A DNA stretch of 6,326 bases from JAVBSX01 sp051660685 (lineage in GTDB: Bacteria; Planctomycetota; Planctomycetia; Pirellulales; Thermoguttaceae): contig JBOFQB010000071.1 of NCBI GenBank assembly GCA_051660685.1, forward strand, positions 1-6,326, read 5' to 3'. The notes under the pieces are model-generated. The model searched no databases and was not told where the DNA came from. It was given only the letters and a program-made list of their open reading frames with translations. Shown here one piece after another: positions 1 through 6,058 of the stretch. The position numbers and the translations under genes are program-made. Each line of letters starts with the position of its first letter. Position 1 is the first letter of the stretch.

Positions 1-2
1 CA

Positions 3-149
3 CATGGGATGTTGGGCTGCACGGTTGACGCCGACATTATCTCGAAAATATCGCGCCAATTACAGTTGAGTAAGTCTCAGTTTCTCGCGTTTATTGACTG
101 CACAATGAGCGAACGGGAATACAGGGACCTGCTGCAACAACGAGGTTGA
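3..149 (+). CDS. 3' end of an unidentified protein (truncated by window edge)
   Basis: This frame stays open from the window edge for 48 codons and ends at TGA 147-149, while the other two plus-strand frames close within the first 70 bases. The visible C-terminus runs from HGMLGCTVDADII to a charged tail ending SEREYRDLLQQRG. It looks like a soluble helical C-terminus with no membrane segment. I do not recognise the family, and the 5' part lies outside the window. A gap of 218 bases with its own promoter-like sequence separates it from glgC, so the two need not be co-transcribed. Confidence reflects the open frame only. Confidence 0.6.
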   Translation, partial: HGMLGCTVDADIISKISRQLQLSKSQFLAFIDCTMSEREYRDLLQQRG

Positions 150-198
150 ATCGCCGTTTATTCTGCGGCATTAAAAATTTTCGGGTCCAAATGAACTC

Positions 199-227
199 TT
201 GCAGGTTTTGTCCGTTTTCTGTACAAT
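199..227 (+). promoter_or_regulatory. Candidate sigma-70-type promoter for glgC
   Basis: TTGCAG (199-204) and TACAAT (222-227) are separated by exactly 17 bases. The -10 matches consensus at 5 of 6 positions and the -35 only at its TTG. Transcription would begin near 234, placing the 18-bp repeats and the small hairpin in a 5' leader of about 130 bases. Seen by eye only; the same TACAAT -10 appears before the minus-strand UDPGP gene. Confidence 0.35.
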
Positions 228-235
228 CATTCTCA

Positions 236-287
236 CTTGAACGGCAGACCGTCCTTGAACAACAAATCGTCCTTGAGTCAGACCGTC
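236..287 (+). repeat. 18-bp tandem repeat (about 3 copies) in the glgC leader
   Basis: There are three head-to-tail units, each beginning CTTGA and ending CGTC: 236-253, 254-271 and a 16-base unit 272-287. The first two are exactly 18 bases and share CTTGAAC at the start and CGTC at the end. The array is non-coding and lies between the candidate promoter and the start of glgC. The period equals that of the coding repeats in the peptidase and UDPGP genes. Confidence 0.7.
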
Positions 288-293
288 AAGGAA

Positions 294-309
294 AACCGTT
301 AAGACGGTT
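294..309 (+). promoter_or_regulatory. Small hairpin in the glgC leader
   Basis: AACCGT (294-299) and ACGGTT (304-309) are perfect inverted repeats around a 4-base loop. No T-tract follows, so it is not a simple intrinsic terminator. It follows the 18-bp repeat array directly and lies 58 bases before the glgC start. Its role is unknown. Confidence 0.35.
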
Positions 310-367
310 CGGTTGTCATTTGAGATACCTTCCCCTTTAGAAACGTCAATCGGCAAAGGAACGCATT

Positions 368-1651
368 ATGAAAAACGTTATTGTTCTCATTCTTGGAGGT
401 GGTCGGGGGACCCGACTGTACCCGTTGACCAAGTTTCGTTCCAAACCGGCCGTTCCGATTGGGGGAAAATATCGGTTGATTGATATACCGATTTCTAACT
501 GTATTAACAGCGGTTTGAACCAGATTTACGTTTTGACCCAGTTCAATTCGGCGAGTTTGCATCATCATGTTCATTCGTATGCGTTTGACAATTTCAATAA
601 TGGTTTTGTCGAGATTCTTGCAGCCCAACAGACTTCGCAAAATGGGACGTGGTATCAAGGAACGGCAGATGCCGTTCGGCAGAATTTCAGCTATTTTCGT
701 CAACGAGGGGCGGAACATGTTTTGATTCTCTCGGGGGACCAGCTGTATCGTATGGATTTTATGAAGATGATGGAGACACATCTGAAATCTCAGGCGGATG
801 TCACGATTTCCGCCGTTCCTGTTTCACGAGATCGAGCGTCCGCACTTGGAATTATGCGACTGGACAATAAAGGTCGGGTTATTGGTTTTCTTGAAAAACC
901 GAAAACCGAGGAGGAGTTGGATCACGTCCGAACCGATCCGAAATGGATTGAGGGTCAAGGAATTCCGGCAAAAGGTCGGGACTGTTTGGCGAGTATGGGG
1001 ATTTATCTTTTCCGTAAAAAGACCTTGTTGGACGTGTTGGAAAAGACTTCGTACACGGATTTTGGCAAGGAGGTTTTCCCGGCTTCGATTCGTTCGAAAC
1101 ATGTTCAGGTTCATCTTTTTGACGGATATTGGGAGGACATTGGGACGATTGGTTCGTTTTACGAGGCGAATTTGGGAATGACGAAAGCGAATCCGCCGTT
1201 TTCCCTTTCAGATGCGGCGAACCCGACGTTTACACGGGCCCGTTTTTTAACGTCCAGTCGAATCGAAGATGCCCGAATTCGGGATTCGTTGATTGCAGAT
1301 GGTTGTGAGATTCAGCAAGGGGCTGTGATCGAAAACAGTATCATTGGTTTACGTTGTCGAATTGGCAAAAATGCCGTGATTCGTAATTCCATCATTATGG
1401 GGAATGACTATTATTTGACGGATCAGGAACTGGCCGAAGATCGGTCGGTTGGACTGCCGAATCTGGGAATCGGCGAAAACACGCTGATTGAGGGGGCGAT
1501 TGTTGACAAGAATTGCCGGATTGGCAACAATGTGGTGATTCGGAACGGTCAGAACATCACGGATTCGGAAGAATTGCCGTATGGAATCATTCGAGACGGA
1601 ATCATCTGTGTCGAAAAAGAGGCCGTTTTCCAAGACGGAACCTGTTGTTAG
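368..1651 (+). CDS. glgC: Glucose-1-phosphate adenylyltransferase (ADP-glucose pyrophosphorylase)
   Basis: Makes ADP-glucose from ATP and glucose 1-phosphate, the committed step of bacterial glycogen synthesis, in the cytosol. The 427 residues match the family's usual length. The N-terminal nucleotidyltransferase domain has the GGGRGTRL loop (10-17), SKPAVP with Lys26 (matching the E. coli activator-site lysine), GTADAVRQ (98-105), GDQLYRMD with the catalytic Asp124, and FLEKP with Lys177, the glucose-1-phosphate ligand. YWEDIGT (254-260) precedes a C-terminal left-handed beta-helix (about 300-420) with hexad turns such as IENSIIG. Two lysines aligning with plant/cyanobacterial activator sites are present: Lys381 in VDKNCRIG and Lys417 in CVEKEAV. 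The start is set by ATG with AAAGGA (355-360) seven bases upstream. An 18-bp repeat leader and a candidate promoter precede it. Family assignment is secure; the effector is not shown by sequence. Confidence 0.97.
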   Translation: MKNVIVLILGGGRGTRLYPLTKFRSKPAVPIGGKYRLIDIPISNCINSGLNQIYVLTQFNSASLHHHVHSYAFDNFNNGFVEILAAQQTSQNGTWYQGTADAVRQNFSYFRQRGAEHVLILSGDQLYRMDFMKMMETHLKSQADVTISAVPVSRDRASALGIMRLDNKGRVIGFLEKPKTEEELDHVRTDPKWIEGQGIPAKGRDCLASMGIYLFRKKTLLDVLEKTSYTDFGKEVFPASIRSKHVQVHLFDGYWEDIGTIGSFYEANLGMTKANPPFSLSDAANPTFTRARFLTSSRIEDARIRDSLIADGCEIQQGAVIENSIIGLRCRIGKNAVIRNSIIMGNDYYLTDQELAEDRSVGLPNLGIGENTLIEGAIVDKNCRIGNNVVIRNGQNITDSEELPYGIIRDGIICVEKEAVFQDGTCC

Positions 1652-1752
1652 AACGGTTTCTTTCAGGAACTCCGTTGTCCCTGCAAAGAAGCTGCATTGA
1701 CGACTTTAGTATTTGCGCATAAATAACGGATACATAATCATTTGATTTGTTC

Positions 1753-1816
1753 CTTTCGTGAGGTTCGTGTTTTTAGTGGTTCTTTTATACCACGAAATAC
1801 ACCAAAAACACGAAAG
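1753..1816. repeat. CACGAAA-type inverted repeat in the 251-bp gap after glgC
   Basis: TTCGTGTTTTTAGTG (1764-1778) pairs with CACCAAAAACACGAA (1800-1814) at 14 of 15 positions. Inside it GTGGT (1776-1780) can pair with ACCAC (1789-1793) around an 8-base loop. A further CTTTCGTG (1753-1760) can pair alternatively with CACGAAAG (1809-1816). The repeated CACGAAA/TTTCGTG words resemble a dispersed intergenic repeat type that I recall from several bacterial phyla. It could act as a transcript-end structure after glgC or be a passive small repeat. A weak promoter-like pair upstream, TTGACG (1697-1702) and TAAATA (1720-1725), might serve the next gene. Nothing else is evident in 1652-1902. Confidence 0.65.
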
Positions 1817-1902
1817 AAATACAGAACTTTAATCCATTGTGAATCCGCAATTTAGATTGGTTATTTGCGTGCAGACATTTAACTCATTACCTCAATCAAG
1901 AT

Positions 1903-2766
1903 ATGACCCGATTTATTGTTTTTTTGGCGATCAGTGTGACCTTCTTGAGTCTGAATTCCGTAATCGGGGCTGATGAAGGGGGGCGTGAAAGAGGGGGGAA
2001 AAATGGACGTGAAGAGGTTCGGACGGTTCAGTTTGCAAAAAAAACGCAGGTGATCGCACATCGTGGAGCAAATGCGTTTGCGCCGGAAAATACGGTCCCC
2101 GCTTTTGAAAAAGCGGTTGCTCTTGGGGTCGATTTTGTTGAGATTGACGTTCGAGGGAGCAAGGACGGGGTCAATTTTATCTTGCATGATTCGACGTTGG
2201 ATCGGACGACGACGGGGACGGGAAATGCGAGGTCGTTTGATTTTGCGGCGATTCGGGAACTTTCAGCCGGAAAAGGTTATGACAGACGCTTTGAATCGGT
2301 TAAAGTCCCAACATTGGAAGAGGTTTGCGTTGCGGTTGATCATGCCAATAAAACATATGGACTAAGAACGACGTTTTATGTGGACTGCAAGGACCCGGTT
2401 GTCCCGGATATGTTAACGACTTTGAAAAAATATGGTTTTCTCGATTCCTGCATCTTTTACGGTTCAGAACGACTACTTCTCTCACTTCGCAAATTGGAAC
2501 CGCAAGTCCGCATTATGCCCGCATTAGGGGGACCGGTTGGTATGGAGGAGATTATCGAGGAGGTCAAACCTTATGCTTTTGACATGTCTTGGAAAAACCT
2601 GACGAAAGAGTTAGTTGATAAGGCTCATGCAAAAGGGGTGAAAATTTTCGTTGATGCTCCTGGAAATGCAACGGTCAAGGAACTGCGCGAAGTCATGGAC
2701 ATGGGGGTTGACGGGATACAGACTAACAATCTGTTTGACGTTTTTGAAGCCGAAAATTGGGAATAG
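1903..2766 (+). CDS. Exported glycerophosphodiester phosphodiesterase family protein
   Basis: Predicted to hydrolyse glycerophosphodiesters to glycerol 3-phosphate and an alcohol, outside the cytoplasm. Residues 1-22 form a signal peptide (MTRF, a hydrophobic core, then SVIGA with likely cleavage near 21-23), followed by a Gly/Glu/Arg-rich linker (24-40). The 287-residue protein then has a GDPD TIM-barrel: HRGA (His53, Arg54), PENT (Glu62), EID (Glu80, Asp82) and HDSTLDRTT (His95, Asp96). These supply the two catalytic histidines and two metal-binding acids. The third metal ligand, usually Glu in an E-x-K strand motif, is Asp161 in VDCK, and the C-terminal GVDGIQT is followed by NN where TD is usual. 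The start is ATG without a clear Shine-Dalgarno; no in-frame start lies just upstream and the signal peptide fits. The stop TAG is supplied by a heptad repeat. Exact substrate unknown. Confidence 0.9.
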   Translation: MTRFIVFLAISVTFLSLNSVIGADEGGRERGGKNGREEVRTVQFAKKTQVIAHRGANAFAPENTVPAFEKAVALGVDFVEIDVRGSKDGVNFILHDSTLDRTTTGTGNARSFDFAAIRELSAGKGYDRRFESVKVPTLEEVCVAVDHANKTYGLRTTFYVDCKDPVVPDMLTTLKKYGFLDSCIFYGSERLLLSLRKLEPQVRIMPALGGPVGMEEIIEEVKPYAFDMSWKNLTKELVDKAHAKGVKIFVDAPGNATVKELREVMDMGVDGIQTNNLFDVFEAENWE

Positions 2767-2814
2767 GGGTTAGATGTTAGGGATTGGGGAATAGGGGATT
2801 GGGGTTAGGGAGGA
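2759..2814 (+). repeat. Heptanucleotide G-rich tandem array, eight units
   Basis: Eight consecutive 7-base units run from 2759 to 2814, of the form GGGAATA, GGGGTTA, GATGTTA, GGGATTG and so on, each mostly GGG followed by an A/T-rich tetramer. The array starts inside the last codons of the phosphodiesterase gene and supplies its TAG stop (2764-2766). It fills the gap to the peptidase gene. It resembles the short heptameric repeats known from cyanobacterial genomes. Confidence 0.8.
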
Positions 2815-2846
2815 GTACCTCTCGCATTGTCGCACTATTACCGATC

Positions 2847-3719
2847 ATGTGTCAAATTGCGTTGTTGCACTTTTCCATTCTTAATTCTTCCCCTATTCCC
2901 CAGTCCCTATCCCCTGTCCCCTACCTTCTCACCTTGCCAAATACTATTCCTTTTATTGCGCAGACGAATCGAGCGACGCAACGACGTTGTGGAGCATCCG
3001 CACTTTGCATGGTCTTGTGTTCACTTGGAATTGAGAAGACGGCGGACGAAATCTGGTCAATTTTGGAACAGGATTTGCGGCGAGAAGTGAAACAGGATTT
3101 GGGACAGAATCTGGAAGAAAGTTGGAAACGGAATCGGGTTGCTGAGTCCGACATCCGGTCAAAAGGTCTTGCAACATTCCGTTTGGCGACGTTTGCCCGG
3201 TCTTACGGGATTGACGCTGTTCCTGTTCGTTTTCAGAAACCCTGGAATTTTTTGAAAAACCTCGCCGTTTCTCCCGATTTACGACTAATTCTCAATTTGA
3301 GGGTCCGTCCCGCTTCTCCACTTGGTCATTTTGCCGTTTTTGTTGACGCAAATTCTCATGTTGATCGGAATGATTATGTTGACAGGGATTCTCCTCTTGA
3401 TCGGGATTCCAATTGCAACGCAACCGGGATACAAACCGTTGCTCCAACCGTCCGACTGCATGATCCACAAAAGGGACCGAATCAGGTGTACATGGAACCA
3501 GAACTGCTCGAACTTTGGCGTCGTGAACCTCAACCGTCTGAAATAACCGGTTTTGTTGGCGTTCTGTTCTGGAATCGGGGCAATCCGACTGTTCCAACCC
3601 AATCAATAACTTGTCCAAAATGTCAAGTTTCTTATCCTCTTCCTCAACATTTTGTTTTACGGAATGATTTCAAAACCGTTTTCTGCCCCGAATGTGGGGG
3701 AGTGGAGAATAGGGGATAG
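2847..3719 (+). CDS. C39-like papain-fold cysteine peptidase with C-terminal zinc ribbon
   Basis: Numbering starts at ATG 2847 (290 residues). A catalytic cysteine motif, RRCGASALCMVL, places Cys48; GHFAVFVD gives His161; and LHDPQKG gives Asp206. This is the order and spacing of a C39-like Cys-His-Asp triad. The C-terminus adds CPKC (256-259) and CPEC (280-283), a two-knuckle zinc ribbon. The start is uncertain. The frame is open from TTG 2784, which adds 21 residues, and neither start has a good ribosome site; GGGAGGAG (2808-2815) is best placed for an ATT at 2826. The N-terminus is weakly hydrophobic (CQIALLHFSIL), so export or membrane anchoring is possible. Residues 14-26 are encoded by an inverted heptad array. 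Two internal repeats (EQDL/KQDL at 74-85 and a hexapeptide array at 170-187) lengthen the domain. Substrate unknown; no ABC exporter is adjacent. Confidence 0.72.
   Translation: MCQIALLHFSILNSSPIPQSLSPVPYLLTLPNTIPFIAQTNRATQRRCGASALCMVLCSLGIEKTADEIWSILEQDLRREVKQDLGQNLEESWKRNRVAESDIRSKGLATFRLATFARSYGIDAVPVRFQKPWNFLKNLAVSPDLRLILNLRVRPASPLGHFAVFVDANSHVDRNDYVDRDSPLDRDSNCNATGIQTVAPTVRLHDPQKGPNQVYMEPELLELWRREPQPSEITGFVGVLFWNRGNPTVPTQSITCPKCQVSYPLPQHFVLRNDFKTVFCPECGGVENRG
2890..2924 (-). repeat. Inverted heptanucleotide array inside the peptidase 5' end
   Basis: Five 7-base units run from 2890 to 2924: CCCCTAT, TCCCCAG, TCCCTAT, CCCCTGT, CCCCTAC. Read on the minus strand they are the same G-rich family as the arrays at 2759-2814 and 3705-3739. 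In this orientation the array contains no stop codon and is translated as a Ser/Pro-rich stretch. It is complementary in type to the upstream array, about 75 bases away, so the two could fold back on each other. Confidence 0.75.
3354..3407 (+). repeat. 18-bp coding tandem repeat (three hexapeptides) in the peptidase gene
   Basis: Three 18-base units (3354-3371, 3372-3389, 3390-3407) encode SHVDRN, DYVDRD and SPLDRD, with a degenerate fourth (SNCNAT). The array lies between the catalytic His strand and the Asp strand, most likely in a surface loop rich in Asp and Arg. Each unit contains TTGA followed by C and G-rich bases. Confidence 0.7.
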
Positions 3720-3746
3720 GGAATGGGGGATAGGGAATAGGGGGGA
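3705..3746 (+). repeat. Heptanucleotide array ending the peptidase gene
   Basis: Five clear units (GAGAATA, GGGGATA, GGGAATG, GGGGATA, GGGAATA) fill 3705-3739, followed by a G-run to 3746. The peptidase stop TAG (3717-3719) lies within the second and third units, so the last codons are repeat-derived. The rest of the gap to nth (3747-3799) holds only an A-rich stretch and a weak TAAGGT ribosome site. Confidence 0.78.
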
Positions 3747-3799
3747 AAAACGGAAAATAAACGCAAGAACGGGGTAAAAGTCAGAATAAGGTAAGAAAT

Positions 3800-4441
3800 A
3801 TGGACAAGCAAAGGGCGAAAAAAATTTATAAGCGGTTGCAACAGTTTTGTCCTGACGCTCAGTGTTCATTGAGGTTTGACAATCCGTTGCAATTGCTGAT
3901 TGCAACCATTCTTTCGGCGCAATGTACGGATGTTCGGGTCAACATGGTCACACCCCTTCTGTTTGCGAAATACAAAACAGTTGCTGATTTTGCTCAGGTT
4001 CGGCGAGAGGAGCTTGAACAGGTGATTCAGAGTACAGGTTTTTATCGTAATAAGGCGAAAAACATTCAGGAATGTTGTCAACAATTGATCGAACGACATG
4101 CAGGTGAAGTGCCCGGGGACCTCGATTCGCTTGTTGCACTCCCCGGAGTTGGTCGCAAAACAGCCAATGTTGTGCTCGGCAACGGTTTCGGACGTTCAGA
4201 AGGGATTGTTGTTGACACTCACGTCTTGCGACTTGCACAACGGATTGGACTGTCAAGTGAAAAGACACCTGAAAAGGTCGAAAAAGACCTCATCTCCCTC
4301 TTCCCGAGAAAAAACTGGGTCGAAATCAGTCATCTCCTCATTCAACTCGGTCGCCAAATCTGTAAAGCCCGAAATCCCGATCATCAACATTGCCCCCTCA
4401 TTGACCTTTGTCTCTCTGCAAGGACAGAAAAAGGGAAATGA
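3800..4441 (+). CDS. nth: Endonuclease III (DNA glycosylase/AP lyase)
   Basis: Base-excision repair enzyme that removes oxidised pyrimidines and cleaves at the abasic site. The 213 residues are close to E. coli Nth (211). The helix-hairpin-helix LPGVGRKTANVV (114-125) carries the catalytic Lys120, and VDTHV (138-142) carries the catalytic Asp139; LSAQCTD (38-44) is also typical. The C-terminal iron-sulfur motif is altered: Cys188, Cys198 and Cys204 match the canonical C-X6-C-X2-C-X5-C, but the second position is His195 within NPDHQHC. All catalytic residues are intact, so it is probably active. The start is ATG with a weak TAAGGT (3787-3792) seven bases upstream. It lies 80 bases after the peptidase gene, beyond the repeat array, and converges on the UDPGP gene with 33 bases between the stops; I saw no clear terminator there. 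Confidence 0.96.
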   Translation: MDKQRAKKIYKRLQQFCPDAQCSLRFDNPLQLLIATILSAQCTDVRVNMVTPLLFAKYKTVADFAQVRREELEQVIQSTGFYRNKAKNIQECCQQLIERHAGEVPGDLDSLVALPGVGRKTANVVLGNGFGRSEGIVVDTHVLRLAQRIGLSSEKTPEKVEKDLISLFPRKNWVEISHLLIQLGRQICKARNPDHQHCPLIDLCLSARTEKGK

Positions 4442-4474
4442 ACAGGAATGAAGATAGGAAGATTCACTGTTTCC

Positions 4475-6052
4475 TCATTTCAGGTAAACCGATTGGTCGA
4501 AAACGGTTCCCGGTTGGATTCGTTTTCGCAACTGTTCCTCACTGTTCGCAAAAAGTGGGGAAATCTCAACCGTAATGCCGGGAGAGACGGTTGCTCCAAC
4601 GTTTTTCAACCAATTGGTGTAATAATCGTTTAACTGTTGTTTGACCAATTCGGGGGAGTATTCAGCAGAACCGGGCGCATTTTTCAACGGGGCATAATTT
4701 TCCCGGGGATCGACTTCAACAACGATTGCGTTTTCGGCTCTTGGGAGAAGGTCAAAGATGAACCGTTCAAACTTCAGAGCATTGGGTTCTTTGGGCATAA
4801 CCTTTTGACCAACTGGACAATCGGTGTTTTTCGTCTCAGTGTTGATATAGGGGACTTTCTTCTTTGCTGAGATATGGTATGGAAGAGCCGATACAATCAG
4901 GGCTGATTTCTGGAGAAAATCGAGCGTCAATTGGTGTACAGCAATACTTCCCGCCCAAAATTCAAGGGAACCGTCCGCAGTCCGGCGTTCTGACAGGTCG
5001 CGCGGAATGTCGCTGTACTCTATAACGTGCAATCGTCCGTCGAGCTCAATCACGTTCCCAACCCGATCATCAGGTTGCTGTTTACGCACAACTTGGGAGG
5101 TCATCTCTGAATGACTTAAAAGATGATACCCGAGAAATTCGGGGGAGCAGATGTCAACAAGCGCATTATCAACCTGAAAATAGAACAGATGTCTGATTCC
5201 GCGTTGTTGCAACTCTTCAAGCACAGAGGAAGAAGCGTTCTTCAAAGAAGGTTTCTCCAACGAAGGAGAATCGTCCCCCGCAAATGCAGCAAGCATTCCT
5301 CCATGTCCGTTCGGACTGAGTTCAATCCGGCCTTTTTCGGCGAGCAACACTTTTCCCGATTGAGCATCAACAGCGGGCATTGTTCCTTGACAGAAAACAA
5401 AGCGGTTTTCGGGGGAAATGCCAAACCAATTGTTTGTATCCAAAAAGTGTCGAACTTCCCAATCGGTTGCGGGACTGGTCATAACGCAAAAAGGGATGTC
5501 CCGACCCGATTCTTGGGATCGACTCAGAATTTTTTCGCAATGAATCTGAAACAGACTGGTTCCGTTGACCGGACCAATCGGAAATGTTCCTTTAGGATGC
5601 GGATAACCGAGCCGACTTCCTTGTCCTCCTGCAACAACGAGGACGGCATATTCGCCGTTTGCAAGAGCCGTTAACCCCGCTTCAATTGCAGCCGAACGGG
5701 AAATACTCTTTTTTTCAGTTCGACCCGAATTGTTCGATTGACTGTTTAGATTTGACTGCGCAGTCAAGTTCGATTGCTCAATCAAGTTGGATTGACCGCT
5801 TAGGTTGGATTGACCTGACTGTTTCGAGAGCGAGCCGAATTGGTAATTGGGCGGAGCTTGACCCCGTTTTGCAAAAGGTTCGACATCGAGAAGTTCTGTT
5901 TTTTGACGAACCAATTGGTCAATCAACGAAAAATCAATCCCGCAAATCTCTTCGGCAAGAACCTGTCGTTCGGAATCTGACAATTCATCCCAAAACTGGA
6001 GTAAGTGTTCTTGAGCAAAGGGACGCAACTGTTTCAAAAGGTCAGAATACAT
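4475..6052 (-). CDS. UDPGP-family UTP:sugar-1-phosphate uridylyltransferase (UAP1-like)
   Basis: Transfers UMP from UTP to a sugar 1-phosphate, giving a UDP-sugar and pyrophosphate. The 525 residues comprise an N-terminal helical region (1-60), a variable linker (61-115) and the catalytic domain. The signature VVAGGQGSRLGYPHPKGTFPIG (139-160) and NGHGGMLAA (248-256) bind nucleotide; FQVDNALVDI (292-301) and KFERFIFDLLPRA (427-439) resemble UDP-N-acetylglucosamine pyrophosphorylases more than UDP-glucose enzymes. UDP-GlcNAc is therefore the likelier product, but UDP-glucose or broad specificity cannot be excluded. The linker contains five (xxQSNL)-type hexapeptides (79-108). A second loop (260-280), SPSLEKPSLKN, is also low complexity. 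The start is ATG with no Shine-Dalgarno; a TACAAT promoter lies about 80 bases upstream. Convergent with nth. Confidence 0.9.
   Translation of the reverse strand: MYSDLLKQLRPFAQEHLLQFWDELSDSERQVLAEEICGIDFSLIDQLVRQKTELLDVEPFAKRGQAPPNYQFGSLSKQSGQSNLSGQSNLIEQSNLTAQSNLNSQSNNSGRTEKKSISRSAAIEAGLTALANGEYAVLVVAGGQGSRLGYPHPKGTFPIGPVNGTSLFQIHCEKILSRSQESGRDIPFCVMTSPATDWEVRHFLDTNNWFGISPENRFVFCQGTMPAVDAQSGKVLLAEKGRIELSPNGHGGMLAAFAGDDSPSLEKPSLKNASSSVLEELQQRGIRHLFYFQVDNALVDICSPEFLGYHLLSHSEMTSQVVRKQQPDDRVGNVIELDGRLHVIEYSDIPRDLSERRTADGSLEFWAGSIAVHQLTLDFLQKSALIVSALPYHISAKKKVPYINTETKNTDCPVGQKVMPKEPNALKFERFIFDLLPRAENAIVVEVDPRENYAPLKNAPGSAEYSPELVKQQLNDYYTNWLKNVGATVSPGITVEISPLFANSEEQLRKRIQPGTVFDQSVYLK
5729..5818 (-). 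repeat. 18-bp coding tandem repeat (five hexapeptides) in the UDPGP gene
   Basis: Five consecutive 18-base units encode SGQSNL, SGQSNL, IEQSNL, TAQSNL and NSQSNN, with no partial bases between them. The units differ at several bases, including synonymous ones, so the array is not a recent perfect duplication. It sits in the linker between the N-terminal helices and the catalytic domain, where length change should be tolerated. Confidence 0.85.
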
Positions 6053-6058
6053 AAGATC

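Noticed and set aside
146..340. 64-codon plus-strand frame from GTG upstream of glgC
   Set aside because: It overlaps the end of the preceding gene, has no ribosome site or recognisable motif, and spans the promoter-like sequence and the 18-bp repeats.
3285..3618. Overlapping minus-strand frames opposite the peptidase gene
   Set aside because: They mirror the catalytic His/Asp region of the peptidase; their length comes from the stop-poor antisense of that gene.
2759..3746. CRISPR array or origin iterons for the heptad repeats
   Set aside because: Units are directly adjacent with no spacers, only 7 bases long, degenerate, and lie across gene ends; no cas, rep or DnaA-box context is seen.
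4442..4474. Bidirectional terminator between nth and the UDPGP gene
   Set aside because: Only a weak GGAA/TTCC pairing is visible in the 33-base gap, with no stable stem or T-run.
5123..5674. 183-codon plus-strand frame opposite the UDPGP gene
   Set aside because: It is antisense to conserved catalytic motifs of the UDPGP protein and its translation shows no family features.
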